Shown piece after piece: positions 25,043-32,437 of a DNA stretch of 64,000 nucleotides; the first letter of the stretch is position 1, and every line of letters starts with the position of its first letter. Under the pieces are notes generated by a model that had not been told where the DNA came from, ran no database searches, and worked only from the letters and a program-made list of their open reading frames with translations. The position numbers were made by a program, and so were the translations under genes. The DNA lies in assembly GCA_001023575.1 (NCBI GenBank), contig CP011489.1:186001-250000 (forward strand). Direction: 5' to 3'. This DNA comes from Actinobacteria bacterium IMCC26256 (GTDB taxonomy: Bacteria; Actinomycetota; Acidimicrobiia; IMCC26256).

Positions 25043-25654
25043 GTGGCGAATCTCCTCCTCATCCCTGAGGAGTTCACGCTCGTGCTCTTTGAGGCGAGTC
25101 GTATGCGCGAACTTTTAGATGAGGTGCTAGTCGCCATCGGCGCCCCAAGTGACCTAAATATCACTATTGAGGTCGATGAAGAACTCGCACAGCCGATGAT
25201 CGCTTCATATGTTGATGTTGACGACGCGCGAATCTCCCTTTGGTACTCCGGGGGGAATTTTGAAGACACTCTCAAGGCACGAGTTCTCGATGAAGAGCGA
25301 ACCCGGCGCGAGTTAGGTGTTGGGATACTGCGTGGGATGGACCGCCTTAGCCGCGAGTTTGCAGGCGCGCCGCGTGATAACAAACTCTCCGATGGGCAGC
25401 GAGTGTTGTGGGAAGTAACTGCAGAGGGGCGCTGCGTGCGTGCAGGAATACCGACGCGCGAAGCCCGTCTTAGATATGTCTACCGACTTGCCTGTGGTTT
25501 TAGTGATACCGCTGACGCTGCTTACGAAAAAGCATGGAGCGGTGGCTTCTCAACTTGGGAGAGCATCGCGGATGCAGTCGCCAGTATTACCCCAACGGCG
25601 GAGACAACGAGTCGCGCAGTGCGACGCGATGATCTGCGACAAATACGCGAGTAG
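25043..25654 (+). CDS. Hypothetical protein linked to the diiron pair
   Basis: This 203-residue soluble protein starts at GTG 25043, 5 nt after the diiron gene stop. The N-terminal half mixes helices and strands (LVLFEASRMRELLDEVLVAIG, LNITIEVDEELAQPMIASYVDVDDARISLWYSGG). The middle is charged and helical with many Arg/Glu (DEERTRRELGVGILRGMDRLSREF). No catalytic motif or known family is apparent. Spacing and strand place it in the same operon as the two ferritin-like genes, so it may be a substrate-handling or assembly partner. A 16-bp tandem repeat begins 10 nt after its stop. Confidence 0.65.
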   Translation: MANLLLIPEEFTLVLFEASRMRELLDEVLVAIGAPSDLNITIEVDEELAQPMIASYVDVDDARISLWYSGGNFEDTLKARVLDEERTRRELGVGILRGMDRLSREFAGAPRDNKLSDGQRVLWEVTAEGRCVRAGIPTREARLRYVYRLACGFSDTADAAYEKAWSGGFSTWESIADAVASITPTAETTSRAVRRDDLRQIRE

Positions 25655-25664
25655 TAAGCCTGCC

Positions 25665-25729
25665 CTATTTAAGGACATCTCTATTTAAGGACATCGCTAT
25701 TTAAGGACTGTCTCTACTTAAGAAGTGTC
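25665..25729 (+). repeat. 16-bp tandem repeat x4 between convergent genes
   Basis: CTATTTAAGGACATCT-type units start at 25665, 25681 and 25697, with a decayed fourth at about 25714. They fill the 74-bp gap between the diiron-cluster hypothetical gene and the convergent ABM gene; the fourth unit runs up to the ABM stop. No inverted arms long enough for a terminator are visible. Confidence 0.92.
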
Positions 25730-26133
25730 TAAATAAGGTCGTGGGCACTGATTCCGAGTGTGAGGTCGAGTACCGGTGCAGATTGGAGGAGGGGGAGCGC
25801 GTCCTCTGCCATCGCAACCATCTCGTTGGAGTCGGCATGGAGGCGTTGAGCGGATTCATCAGCCCACTTCTCGATAAGCACAAAACGCCCTGGTTCAATT
25901 AGGGACGCCGCTAGGTCAACATTGCGACACCCCGGATTACCTCGCGTGAGGACTGTATAGCGAGAAAGCACCCCGGCGAGGCTGGACTCAGACCCGGGGA
26001 TCGCTGTAAAAACCCCCACGACGATGAGAATCTCACCTGAGTCTCTCGACTCAAGATCGTCCTTGAGATCGTCCGCTAGCTCTAGGTTTCTAGGACTGTT
26101 GCGCTCTGGATTGGTCATGATTGAGGTGCTCAC
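25729..26133 (-). CDS. ABM-domain (dimeric alpha+beta barrel) protein
   Basis: Of 134 residues, about 33-125 match the antibiotic-biosynthesis-monooxygenase fold: EILIVVGVFTAIPGSESSLAGVLSRYTVLTRGNPGCRNVDLAASLIEPGRFVLIEKWADESAQRLH. Such proteins range from cofactor-free monooxygenases to haem-degrading or stress proteins, so the activity is open. GTG 26133 and ATG 26118 are both possible starts. The DnaA-box palindrome at 26143-26167 lies 10 nt upstream of the first. Confidence 0.85.
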   Translation of the reverse strand: MSTSIMTNPERNSPRNLELADDLKDDLESRDSGEILIVVGVFTAIPGSESSLAGVLSRYTVLTRGNPGCRNVDLAASLIEPGRFVLIEKWADESAQRLHADSNEMVAMAEDALPLLQSAPVLDLTLGISAHDLI

Positions 26134-26582
26134 TCTGTTGGGTTATCCACAGGCAACCTGTGGATAAATAGGGGGGCTTGACGCGTAAGTTACTCTATAG
26201 GCAGGGAGTGGCTAGAGGGGCCAGTGATGGTTAGCAAACCCTTCTGCTTGGCTGCTACTGGATGGTTTGGCGATTGATATCTCTGAATTCAATTAGAGCC
26301 TCAAAGCCGAGCGGGAATTAATTGCGAAGCGGAGGCGTTAATAGTTTCTCCACAGGCTCGTGGACTCTGAGATGACTCTAAAAGTTATCTCGAACCCAGG
26401 GACGGGTGGTAAGTGTGACAGAAGAGACAAAAATTTCTTGATTAAGAGAGATTTGTGGCTCTGCGTTTCGCTCTTTTGAGGGCGAGTAGCAGAGAATAGC
26501 CAGCTAGACCCGGCCGGGATCACCGGTTGGTCGCGAATGAGGCAGAGATGCCCCACTCGAAATCGGCGTTTGAGGGGCAATT
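26134..26582. other. 449-bp intergenic region between divergent ABM and sigma-factor genes
   Basis: The region holds the inverted DnaA-box pair (26143-26167) and a weaker box-like TTCTCCACA at 26346-26354. A TTGACG hexamer at 26178 has no convincing -10 at normal spacing. An 80-codon frame on the minus strand (26338-26580) has no protein-like features. The length suits a multi-promoter control region for the sigma factor. Confidence 0.5.
26143..26167. promoter_or_regulatory. Inverted pair of consensus DnaA boxes
   Basis: TTATCCACA (26143-26151) and its exact reverse complement TGTGGATAA (26159-26167) lie within a perfect 11-bp inverted repeat with a 3-nt centre. TTATCCACA is the consensus high-affinity DnaA box. 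It sits upstream of two divergent genes (ABM protein, sigma factor). No dnaA, dnaN or other origin genes are nearby, so an origin is unlikely. Confidence 0.75.
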
Positions 26583-27527
26583 GTGGCGAAGGATCGTGTG
26601 GATAGGGATGAGGAAGATCTTGTCCGGCTCTACCTCACAGATATTGGGCAGTACACACTGCTCACAAAAGATGATGAGGTCCGCCTCGCTCAGTTGATTG
26701 AGAACGGCATTAAGGCGCGCGAGCAGATCGCAGACGCCGCTGCATTCAAGAAGCTGACACCCGCTAAGAAGCGCGAAGTTAAGCGAGCGGATCGTGACGG
26801 CGAAGAGGCCACACAGACCTTCGTACAGTCGAACCTGCGCCTCGTTGTATCAATCGCAAAGAAGTATCAGGCATCTGGTCTTCCACTTCTAGACCTAATC
26901 CAAGAGGGAAACCTCGGGCTCATCCACGCAGTTGAGAAATTCGACTGGCGTAAAGGGTTCAAGTTCTCGACCTATGCAACTTGGTGGATTCGCCAAGCCA
27001 TTACTCGCGGTATTGCTAATACCGGTCGCACTATCCGTCTGCCTGTACATGCTGGTGACACGCTTGCTCGGCTGCAGAAAGCGCGCTCGCGTCTCGAGCT
27101 AAAACTCGGTCGTCAAGCAACTCTCTCGGAGCTAGCCGCTGAGGTAGAGATGCCCGAGGACAAGGTAACCGAGGCGCTTCGCTTCGCAGCCGAGCCCCTC
27201 TCGCTCTCAGAGCCACTACGAGAAGATGGCGATGCTGAGCTTGGAGACATAGTTGAGGATCGCTCGGCTGAGTCTCCATTTGAGGTCGCTGCAACCGCAC
27301 TTCTGCCAGAGGAGATAGAGAAGTTGCTCGCACCTCTAGATGAGCGTGAGAAGCAGATTCTTCAACTTCGTTTTGGTCTCGATCGTGGAGAGCCGCGCAC
27401 TCTTGAGGAGGTTGGGGAGCACTTCAACCTGACACGAGAGCGCATCCGTCAGATTGAGGCTCGCGCGATGTCCAAGCTGAGGCACCCATCGGCAGATACT
27501 GGCGCTCGCGACCTGCTCGCCGTTTAG
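26583..27527 (+). CDS. Sigma-70 family factor, group 1/2 type without region 1.1
   Basis: This 314-residue sigma factor has regions 1.2 (DLVRLYLTDIGQYTLLTKDDEVRLAQLIE), 2 (QSNLRLVVSIAKKYQASGLPLLDLIQEGNLGLIHAVEKFDWRKGFKFSTYATWWIRQAITRGIA), 3 (GRQATLSELAAEVEM) and 4 (LDEREKQILQLRFGLDRGEPRTLEEVGEHFNLTRERIRQIEARAMSKL) all intact. It lacks the long acidic N-terminal extension of primary SigA/HrdB, so it may be a group 2 factor (SigB/HrdD-like) or a short primary factor. GTG 26583 is preceded by GAGGGG with good spacing. The large upstream region with DnaA boxes suggests complex regulation. Confidence 0.94.
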   Translation: MAKDRVDRDEEDLVRLYLTDIGQYTLLTKDDEVRLAQLIENGIKAREQIADAAAFKKLTPAKKREVKRADRDGEEATQTFVQSNLRLVVSIAKKYQASGLPLLDLIQEGNLGLIHAVEKFDWRKGFKFSTYATWWIRQAITRGIANTGRTIRLPVHAGDTLARLQKARSRLELKLGRQATLSELAAEVEMPEDKVTEALRFAAEPLSLSEPLREDGDAELGDIVEDRSAESPFEVAATALLPEEIEKLLAPLDEREKQILQLRFGLDRGEPRTLEEVGEHFNLTRERIRQIEARAMSKLRHPSADTGARDLLAV

Positions 27528-27549
27528 TGCGTAGTTAATAGGGTCTTAA

Positions 27550-27627
27550 GTGTTTAAAGCTCTGGTAGTAATAGCGGTTGTTGTAGTCGGCGTAATTGCT
27601 GCGCGTGTTGTGCGCGATAACCGCTGA
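27550..27627 (+). CDS. Possible 25-residue hydrophobic peptide
   Basis: GTG 27550 opens a 25-codon frame (stop 27625-27627) made almost entirely of Val/Ile/Ala with basic ends (FKALVVIAVVVVGV...RVVRDNR), the plan of a single membrane helix. It follows the sigma factor by 22 nt and ends one base before the stop of the convergent gene. It could be a real small membrane peptide or chance; no family is recognised. Confidence 0.35.
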   Translation: MFKALVVIAVVVVGVIAARVVRDNR

Positions 27628-28605
27628 TTAATTTGTATCTGCTTCTTCTCTAAGCAGGCCTTCATACTCGTGTGTGAAGAGTGCGGGCGTTCCTCCGGTA
27701 TGTAGGAATATAACTCGTCCGTTTATGCGACCATCGGCGGCATGAGTGCGAAGTGCGTCTAGTGCCTTCGCGGTATAGACCGGGTCGAGTATCAGCCCCT
27801 CCGATTGCGCTGCAGTACGCAGAGCGCTAATCGTCTGATCAGATGCCCTTCCGTAACCAGGGCCAACGTGGTCGTGGTCTACAAAAACCGTCCCCATGTT
27901 ATTTGCAACGCAGAGGAACTCGGCGGTGGACTTAACAAGTTCAGGTACTGCTTCATCGAGGTCGGGGCGGGTGCCTACATCTACCCCGAGGACGCGAGTG
28001 TTCGATGCGCCTAGGCCTAGAAGCAGCCCTGCGTGGGTTCCGCCAGATCCATCTGCAACAACTATCCAATCCATTGCAAGATTGTCTATAGCGGCAAACT
28101 GGTCCTCTATCTCATGGGCAGCTAATTCATAGGCCCCGACACCAATAGTGGATGCGCCTCCAATGGGGATTGGATAAGGGAGGCCACCGCTCTCGGCAAG
28201 TTGATCAGAGATATTGAGGATCCTCTCCTCTATGTCGTAGTACTCGTTACCACTATTAAAATGGATCGTTGCACCGAGCAAATGACACATGAGGAGGTTG
28301 CCTTCGTAACGCTTTGGCTGCGGGCCACTAAGCGCAAGATGACACTCGATCCCAAAGCGGTTGGCCGCTGCGGCTGTAACTCGCGCATGGTTGCTCTGTC
28401 GACCTCCGCCGGTTACCAACGCATTGCAGCCCTGATCAACTGCGTCTTTAACAAGGAGGTCGAGTTTTCGGACCTTGTTCCCACCAAGGGCTAACCCCGT
28501 GAGGTCGTCACGTTTGATCCAGAGGTCAGTTATGCCAAGAATCTCGCCGAGACGCGGCGCTCGCTCTATAGGTGTAGGTAAATGCGCGATTATTGATGGG
28601 TTCAC
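27628..28605 (-). CDS. PLP-dependent D-cysteine desulfhydrase/ACC deaminase-family enzyme
   Basis: This 325-residue tryptophan-synthase-beta-fold enzyme has the lysine motif GGNKVRKLDLL and the downstream QSNHARVTAAAA. A glycine loop (ADGSGGTHAGL) holds the PLP phosphate, and the LDPVYTAKAL and LHTGGTPALF segments are typical of the ACC deaminase/D-cysteine desulfhydrase group. It releases ammonia and a keto acid (or pyruvate with H2S) from its amino-acid substrate; which one is not decidable here. I chose GTG 28605 because it overlaps the HAD-gene stop as GTGA; a start at 28632 would overlap by 31 nt. Confidence 0.9.
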   Translation of the reverse strand: MNPSIIAHLPTPIERAPRLGEILGITDLWIKRDDLTGLALGGNKVRKLDLLVKDAVDQGCNALVTGGGRQSNHARVTAAAANRFGIECHLALSGPQPKRYEGNLLMCHLLGATIHFNSGNEYYDIEERILNISDQLAESGGLPYPIPIGGASTIGVGAYELAAHEIEDQFAAIDNLAMDWIVVADGSGGTHAGLLLGLGASNTRVLGVDVGTRPDLDEAVPELVKSTAEFLCVANNMGTVFVDHDHVGPGYGRASDQTISALRTAAQSEGLILDPVYTAKALDALRTHAADGRINGRVIFLHTGGTPALFTHEYEGLLREEADTN

Positions 28606-29399
28606 GCACGGACCCCAAGGACGCGTCGCCATGCGATGTAGGAGGCAGCGCCTATAGCCCCGATGGTTAGAACCCCAGCCGCCGCAAGTGTCGGGGCCTT
28701 TGGTGGGTTAGGAACGCGATCTCTTAGGCGTACTGGTTGCTGGAAGGTACGCATCTCCCAGCCTTTCTCCTTAGCGACACGCGCTAATTCCCTGTCGGCA
28801 TTTACGGGCACTGGATGCCCAACAATCTCTAGCATCGGTAGGTCTGTAATCGAGTCGCTATACGCGTAGCACTCTGCAAGATCTAGTCCGTCACGCAGCG
28901 CAATAGCGGAGATCGCCTCTGCTTTAAATGGGCCATAGGCATAGAACGCAAGATCGCCTGTGTAGTTGCCGTCATCGTCAATCTCGGCCAATGTCGCGAT
29001 TACCTCGTCGGCTCCGAGATACTCAGAGAGTGGGCCGACTACCTCCATCGGCGAGGAGGAGACAATAATCACGCGCTGACCAGCGGCATGGTGCTCGGCG
29101 AATAACTCAAGTGCCTCTGCAAAAATAATTGGTGAAATAATTTCGTCAAGGGTCTCACGCACAATCGTTGCAATACGTTCTTGGTTCCACCCCTTGGTTA
29201 GCGAGAGCATCGACTCGCGGATCTTCTCCATCTTGCTCTCGTCGGCGCCAACAAGCATGAAAACAATCTGCGCGTAGATGCTCTTCGCAATCATGCCCCT
29301 TGAGAGGAGACCCTCGCGATAGAAGGGCTTGCCGAACGCTAGGACCGAGCTCTTAGCGATGATTGTTTTATCGAGGTCGAAGAATGCGGCTCCTGGCAT
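28602..29399 (-). CDS. HAD-IB (SerB-like) phosphatase with C-terminal membrane helix
   Basis: This 265-residue HAD-superfamily protein has motif I FFDLDKTI (near 7-12), motif II VSSSP, and motif III/IV with K and YSDSITDLPMLE. This is subfamily IB, as in SerB-like or acyl-phosphate phosphatases. A hydrophobic helix (about 238-258) near the C-terminus suggests membrane attachment. Its location beside the Tad/CpaE locus matches the M. tuberculosis order Rv3661-Rv3660c. The substrate is unknown; phosphoserine is possible but unproven. Confidence 0.88.
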   Translation of the reverse strand: MPGAAFFDLDKTIIAKSSVLAFGKPFYREGLLSRGMIAKSIYAQIVFMLVGADESKMEKIRESMLSLTKGWNQERIATIVRETLDEIISPIIFAEALELFAEHHAAGQRVIIVSSSPMEVVGPLSEYLGADEVIATLAEIDDDGNYTGDLAFYAYGPFKAEAISAIALRDGLDLAECYAYSDSITDLPMLEIVGHPVPVNADRELARVAKEKGWEMRTFQQPVRLRDRVPNPPKAPTLAAAGVLTIGAIGAASYIAWRRVLGVRA

Positions 29400-29500
29400 G
29401 GTTGGAGGATACGCCTATGTCGGGCAGATGTGGTCAAGGATTATTAAGAGTTGTTCTAATAAGGCGATTTTTATCGGGTAAACAAGCAGAAATATTTTCC

Positions 29501-29530
29501 TTGACTCGGATGGGATCGGCGGTCTACCGT
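29501..29530 (+). promoter_or_regulatory. Candidate sigma-A promoter of the Tad pilus operon
   Basis: TTGACT (29501-29506) and TACCGT (29525-29530) have an 18-bp spacer, 63 nt before the first Tad gene. The -10 fits the actinobacterial TAnnnT pattern. It is the only good pair in the 194-bp gap between the divergent HAD and Tad genes. Confidence 0.4.
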
Positions 29531-29593
29531 CTCTTTGCTCTCCCCTGACTTTCCCCAAGTCGTAATTTTTCACTGCGCTCGAAGGGAGAGAGC

Positions 29594-30298
29594 ATGTCGC
29601 TCCTCGCCATATGGTCCCCAAAGGGCGGCTCCGGAACCTCAGTGGTTGCCGCTGCCTGCTCGCTAGTCCTCGCCCGCTCGGGCCCCACTCGCCTCGCAGA
29701 TCTTGCCGGTGACCAGCCCGCAATTCTTGGCATGGGGAATGATCCCGATACCGGCTTACTCGATTGGCTCGCCCTCGGGCCGGAGGCTGAGAGCGAAGCG
29801 CTTATGCGGCTCTCTGTAACGGCTGCGCCGAACCTCTCCGTGCTCCCAATCGGTGGGGCGCTGCTCCAGGAGGTGAACCCGAGTGCTGAGTCTGGTGCTG
29901 CGCTCGCAGTTGCTCTGCGAGATGGGCCACCAACGGTGATTGATCTCGGCACAGCGAATACTGCTGCTGCTCAAGGTGTGCTCGAGGTAGCGGATATCTC
30001 TTTAATAGTTGTGCGCCCGTGTTACTTAGCTCTCCGGCGAGGTGTACGGCGCGCGTTTACTCGCCGTGTCGCGGGGGTTGTCTTGGTAGAGGAGCCAGGC
30101 CGAGCCCTAGGAGTTCGCGAGATTGCGGATGTAATAGGTCGACCGGTAATAGCAAGGGTGCCAGTGCGTGAGGTAATAGCACGGGCAGTAGATGCCGGGG
30201 TATTGCCGACGCGAATCCCAGAGGCATTAGAGCGCGCTGCGCGCGATGCACTCAACGCGGTAGGGCTTAACCCGAGCGAAGCTGGGGCGGCCGCGTGA
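29594..30298 (+). CDS. CpaE/Ssd-like MinD-type ATPase of the Tad locus
   Basis: This 234-residue ParA/MinD-like protein is shortened to the ATPase core. The P-loop reads K10-G-G-S-G-T-S: the signature N-terminal lysine is present but the Walker A lysine before Thr/Ser is replaced by Thr15, so ATP binding may be weak or lost. The VIDLGTANT segment stands where switch II would be. Its position at the head of tadA-tadB-tadC matches the actinobacterial septum-site/CpaE homologue (Rv3660c-like), and its role is probably localisation of the pilus machine. It overlaps tadA by 4 nt (GTGA). Confidence 0.85.
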   Translation: MSLLAIWSPKGGSGTSVVAAACSLVLARSGPTRLADLAGDQPAILGMGNDPDTGLLDWLALGPEAESEALMRLSVTAAPNLSVLPIGGALLQEVNPSAESGAALAVALRDGPPTVIDLGTANTAAAQGVLEVADISLIVVRPCYLALRRGVRRAFTRRVAGVVLVEEPGRALGVREIADVIGRPVIARVPVREVIARAVDAGVLPTRIPEALERAARDALNAVGLNPSEAGAAA

Positions 30299-31458
30299 AT
30301 GATCTGCTTGGGGCGACAGAGGCCTCAGCAATTCGCAGACGGGTTCGAGCGCGCGTAGCGGAGTCTCCAGCGGTATCGCGTTCCGCTCTCCGCTCGCACA
30401 TGATGGCGCTTGTCGCCGAGGAGGCCCCCCTGCTCTCCTCGGCGGCAGCCGCCCCACTTGTCGAGACCCTCATCGATGATCTAACCGGCCTCGGCCCGCT
30501 CGAGGCGATCCTTAGGGACAGCGAGGTCACCGAGATAATGGTAAATGGAGATGCACGCTGCTGGGTTGAGCGCGCAGGGAAACTTGAGTCTTTATCGATA
30601 CGGGTCGATGCCGATGAACTGATGCGAATTGTGGAGAGAGTCATTACACCTCTCGGGCTTCGCCTAGATAGATCCTCTCCAATGGTCGATGCGCGCCTTC
30701 CAGACGGAGCTCGCCTGCACGCTGTAATAGCGCCAGTAGCGATCGACGGTCCATGCTTAACGATTAGACGCTTTGGATCAACGCCAGTTCCGCTCGAGGC
30801 TTTTGACCCCGACAAAGCATGTATCTCCTTCCTGCGCAAGGCAGTTGACGCCGGCGCAAATATGGTAATTGCAGGAGGAACGGGGGCCGGTAAGACAACG
30901 CTTCTAAATGCTCTCGGTGCCTTCATCGATGCGAACGCTCGCATTGTCACAATCGAAGAGACAGCGGAGTTGAGACTCCCCGGTGATCACGTACTGCGCC
31001 TTGAGGCGCGCTCTCCGAACGCTGAAGGGGCCGGTGCTGTAACGGTTCGTGATCTAGTTCGAACTGCACTACGCATGCGCCCAGATCGAATCATCGTTGG
31101 CGAGGTGCGGGGCCCAGAGGTACTTGACATGCTTCAAGCACTGAATACTGGACACTCGGGCTCGGCTACCACGCTCCACGCAAATGGGGCGCTTGAGGCG
31201 CTTCATCGAATAGAGAGTCTGGCGCTACTAGGGGGCGGTGAGATTCCACTCGCTGCAGTACGCGCTCACATTGCTGCTGCGATTGACCTGATTATTGTTG
31301 TGGCGCGAGGCGTCGGGGGCACACGAAGAATTGTTCAGATAGCAGAGGTAACGCCACCGGGGACGCGACTAGCGGTAATAGATCGGTGGGTCCGCGGACG
31401 CGGCCTAGTCGCGGGTCCCGTCTCGCGTCCAGCGCTTAAAGACGTCATGGGTCTGTGA
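30295..31458 (+). CDS. tadA: TadA/CpaF-type secretion ATPase
   Basis: This 387-residue type II/IV secretion ATPase has an N-terminal all-alpha region and then VTEIMVNGD and [21 protein letters not shown]. It has Walker [10 protein letters not shown] (near residue 200), an Asp/Glu box [10 protein letters not shown], Walker B-like [17 protein letters not shown] and a His box [12 protein letters not shown]. It is a cytosolic hexamer that powers assembly of Flp-type pili. It starts at GTG 30295. Its stop TGA (31456-31458) overlaps the ATG of the first of two mini-ORFs formed by a 65-bp tandem repeat before tadB. Confidence 0.95.
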   Translation: MNDLLGATEASAIRRRVRARVAESPAVSRSALRSHMMALVAEEAPLLSSAAAAPLVETLIDDLTGLGPLEAILRDSEVTEIMVNGDARCWVERAGKLESLSIRVDADELMRIVERVITPLGLRLDRSSPMVDARLPDGARLHAVIAPVAIDGPCLTIRRFGSTPVPLEAFDPDKACISFLRKAVDAGANMVIAGGTGAGKTTLLNALGAFIDANARIVTIEETAELRLPGDHVLRLEARSPNAEGAGAVTVRDLVRTALRMRPDRIIVGEVRGPEVLDMLQALNTGHSGSATTLHANGALEALHRIESLALLGGGEIPLAAVRAHIAAAIDLIIVVARGVGGTRRIVQIAEVTPPGTRLAVIDRWVRGRGLVAGPVSRPALKDVMGL

Positions 31459-31523
31459 TGGTGGCTCCTTTTGTGTTAGCCGGCGCTGTCTCTATGTCGC
31501 GCCGGCTTGTGGTGGGTCTGTGA
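31458..31523 (+). CDS. Mini-ORF 1 of the 65-bp repeat (21 aa)
   Basis: The ATG shares one base with the tadA stop (TGATG). The product begins [13 protein letters not shown], is apolar, and ends SRRLVVGL. The first ten residues repeat the tadB N-terminus (MVAPFALAGAV), and the last two match the end of TadA. A GTGGG or TGGG site precedes each start. Translation by coupling is likely if the ATG is used, but the peptide may have no function of its own. Confidence 0.4.
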   Translation: MVAPFVLAGAVSMSRRLVVGL

Positions 31524-31588
31524 TGGTTGGGCGGTTTGTGTTAGCCGGCGCTGTCTCTATGTCGCGCCGGCTTGTTGTGGGTCTGTGA
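31523..31588 (+). CDS. Mini-ORF 2 of the 65-bp repeat (21 aa)
   Basis: This frame is almost identical to mini-ORF 1 (begins MVGRFVLAGAVSM, same C-terminal eight residues). It overlaps mini-ORF 1 by one base and tadB by one base, both as TGATG. The chain tadA-ORF1-ORF2-tadB can thus be read by stepwise reinitiation. Confidence 0.4.
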   Translation: MVGRFVLAGAVSMSRRLVVGL

Positions 31589-32436
31589 TGGTGGCTCCTT
31601 TTGCGTTAGCCGGCGCTGTCTTCTGCGCTCATGCTGCTCATACTGGGGATGCACGCCGGCGGAGCAACTCGCTGCGCCCGCCAATAACTAGACCCCCCAA
31701 TCAACTAGAGGTCCTTCTAAACGATGCGATTGAGCAAAGCCCTCTTCGCCTATCAGGACAGCAACTCCTTAGTGGGTGGGGGATAGCGGCTCTGCTTGCA
31801 CTCATCACCGCCCCTCTTCTTGGTCTGGCAACAGCCGGAGCCATCTGCGGTGGTGTAGTTCTGGCATTACCGGCTTGGGTGATAAAGACGCGGCGTAGTG
31901 CAGCGCAAGCGAGGCGCCGCGGAGTCCCAGCACTAACAGACTCCATCATCTTTGGAGTTCGGGGTGGCTCCTCGCTCTCTGCAGTCATTGATGTAGCGGT
32001 CGCGCCAGGGCCACTCGGACGAGACCTTGATCGCCTGCGATCTATGCGCGTCTCGGGGATGAGCGCAGTTGAGTCGCTGAGGAATTGGTGGAGTGCGTCT
32101 AACGACCCGGATGTGCGTGCACTAGTAGCCGGTTTAGCTATTGCCCTCAACCTAGGGGGCCCGGCAGTCGATGGACTTGAGGGACTCTCTGCAGCATTGC
32201 GTGCCCGCGATGTGGTTCGAAATGAGGCCCTATCGCTAGCGACTCAGTCACGCCTCTCCGCTCTTGTCGTCGCTGCTGCTCCGCTTCTTTTCCTCGTGAT
32301 TGGTGGAGCGGCGAATCCGGGGTCTCTAGCGCAGTTGCTGAGTTCGTGGACTGGTCGGGCCTGCCTGCTTGGGGGATTATCCCTCGATGCCCTTGGTGCA
32401 TTCTGGATGCATCGCATTGTTAACTCGGTGGCATGA
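31588..32436 (+). CDS. tadB: TadB-like inner-membrane protein of the Tad pilus
   Basis: The start is ATG 31588, in the third repeat copy, giving 282 residues that begin MVAPFALAGAVFCAHAAHTG. A membrane helix pair follows (about 60-105, GWGIAALLALITAPLLGLATAGAICGGVVLALPAWV). A cytoplasmic T2SF-type domain contains SIIFGVRGGSSLSAVIDVA and GLAIALNLGGPAVDGLEGLSAALR. A C-terminal helix is near 235-260. TadB forms the membrane platform for TadA with TadC. It matches the Rv3658c position in M. tuberculosis. A start in an earlier repeat copy would be in another frame, so this choice is firm. Confidence 0.88.
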   Translation: MVAPFALAGAVFCAHAAHTGDARRRSNSLRPPITRPPNQLEVLLNDAIEQSPLRLSGQQLLSGWGIAALLALITAPLLGLATAGAICGGVVLALPAWVIKTRRSAAQARRRGVPALTDSIIFGVRGGSSLSAVIDVAVAPGPLGRDLDRLRSMRVSGMSAVESLRNWWSASNDPDVRALVAGLAIALNLGGPAVDGLEGLSAALRARDVVRNEALSLATQSRLSALVVAAAPLLFLVIGGAANPGSLAQLLSSWTGRACLLGGLSLDALGAFWMHRIVNSVA

Positions 32437-32437
32437 G

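Larger units (their letters stand above)
31451..31620 (+). repeat. 65-bp tandem repeat x2.6 at the tadA-tadB junction
   Basis: Unit starts are at 31451, 31516 and 31581. Units 1 and 2 are complete and nearly identical except for a patch near their 12th-22nd base. Unit 3 continues for about 40 bp, where it becomes the start of tadB. Each unit begins with the end of a frame (GTCTGTGA) and a new ATG. Each complete unit also contains a 9-bp inverted repeat with a 12-nt loop (arms AGCCGGCGC/GCGCCGGCT, 31478-31507 and 31543-31572). Confidence 0.95.

Noticed and set aside
26143-26167. DnaA boxes as the replication origin
   Set aside because: No dnaA, dnaN, recF, parA/B or rpmH is nearby and only two strong boxes are seen; an origin normally has many.
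26338-26580. 80-codon frame on the minus strand upstream of the sigma factor
   Set aside because: It has no ribosome site, no domain pattern and an unbalanced composition. It lies in a probable control region.
31451-31620. 65-bp repeats as a CRISPR array or mobile element
   Set aside because: Units are directly adjacent without spacers, only 2.6 copies exist, and the sequence is the tadA-tadB junction itself. No transposase, cas gene or terminal inverted repeats are near.
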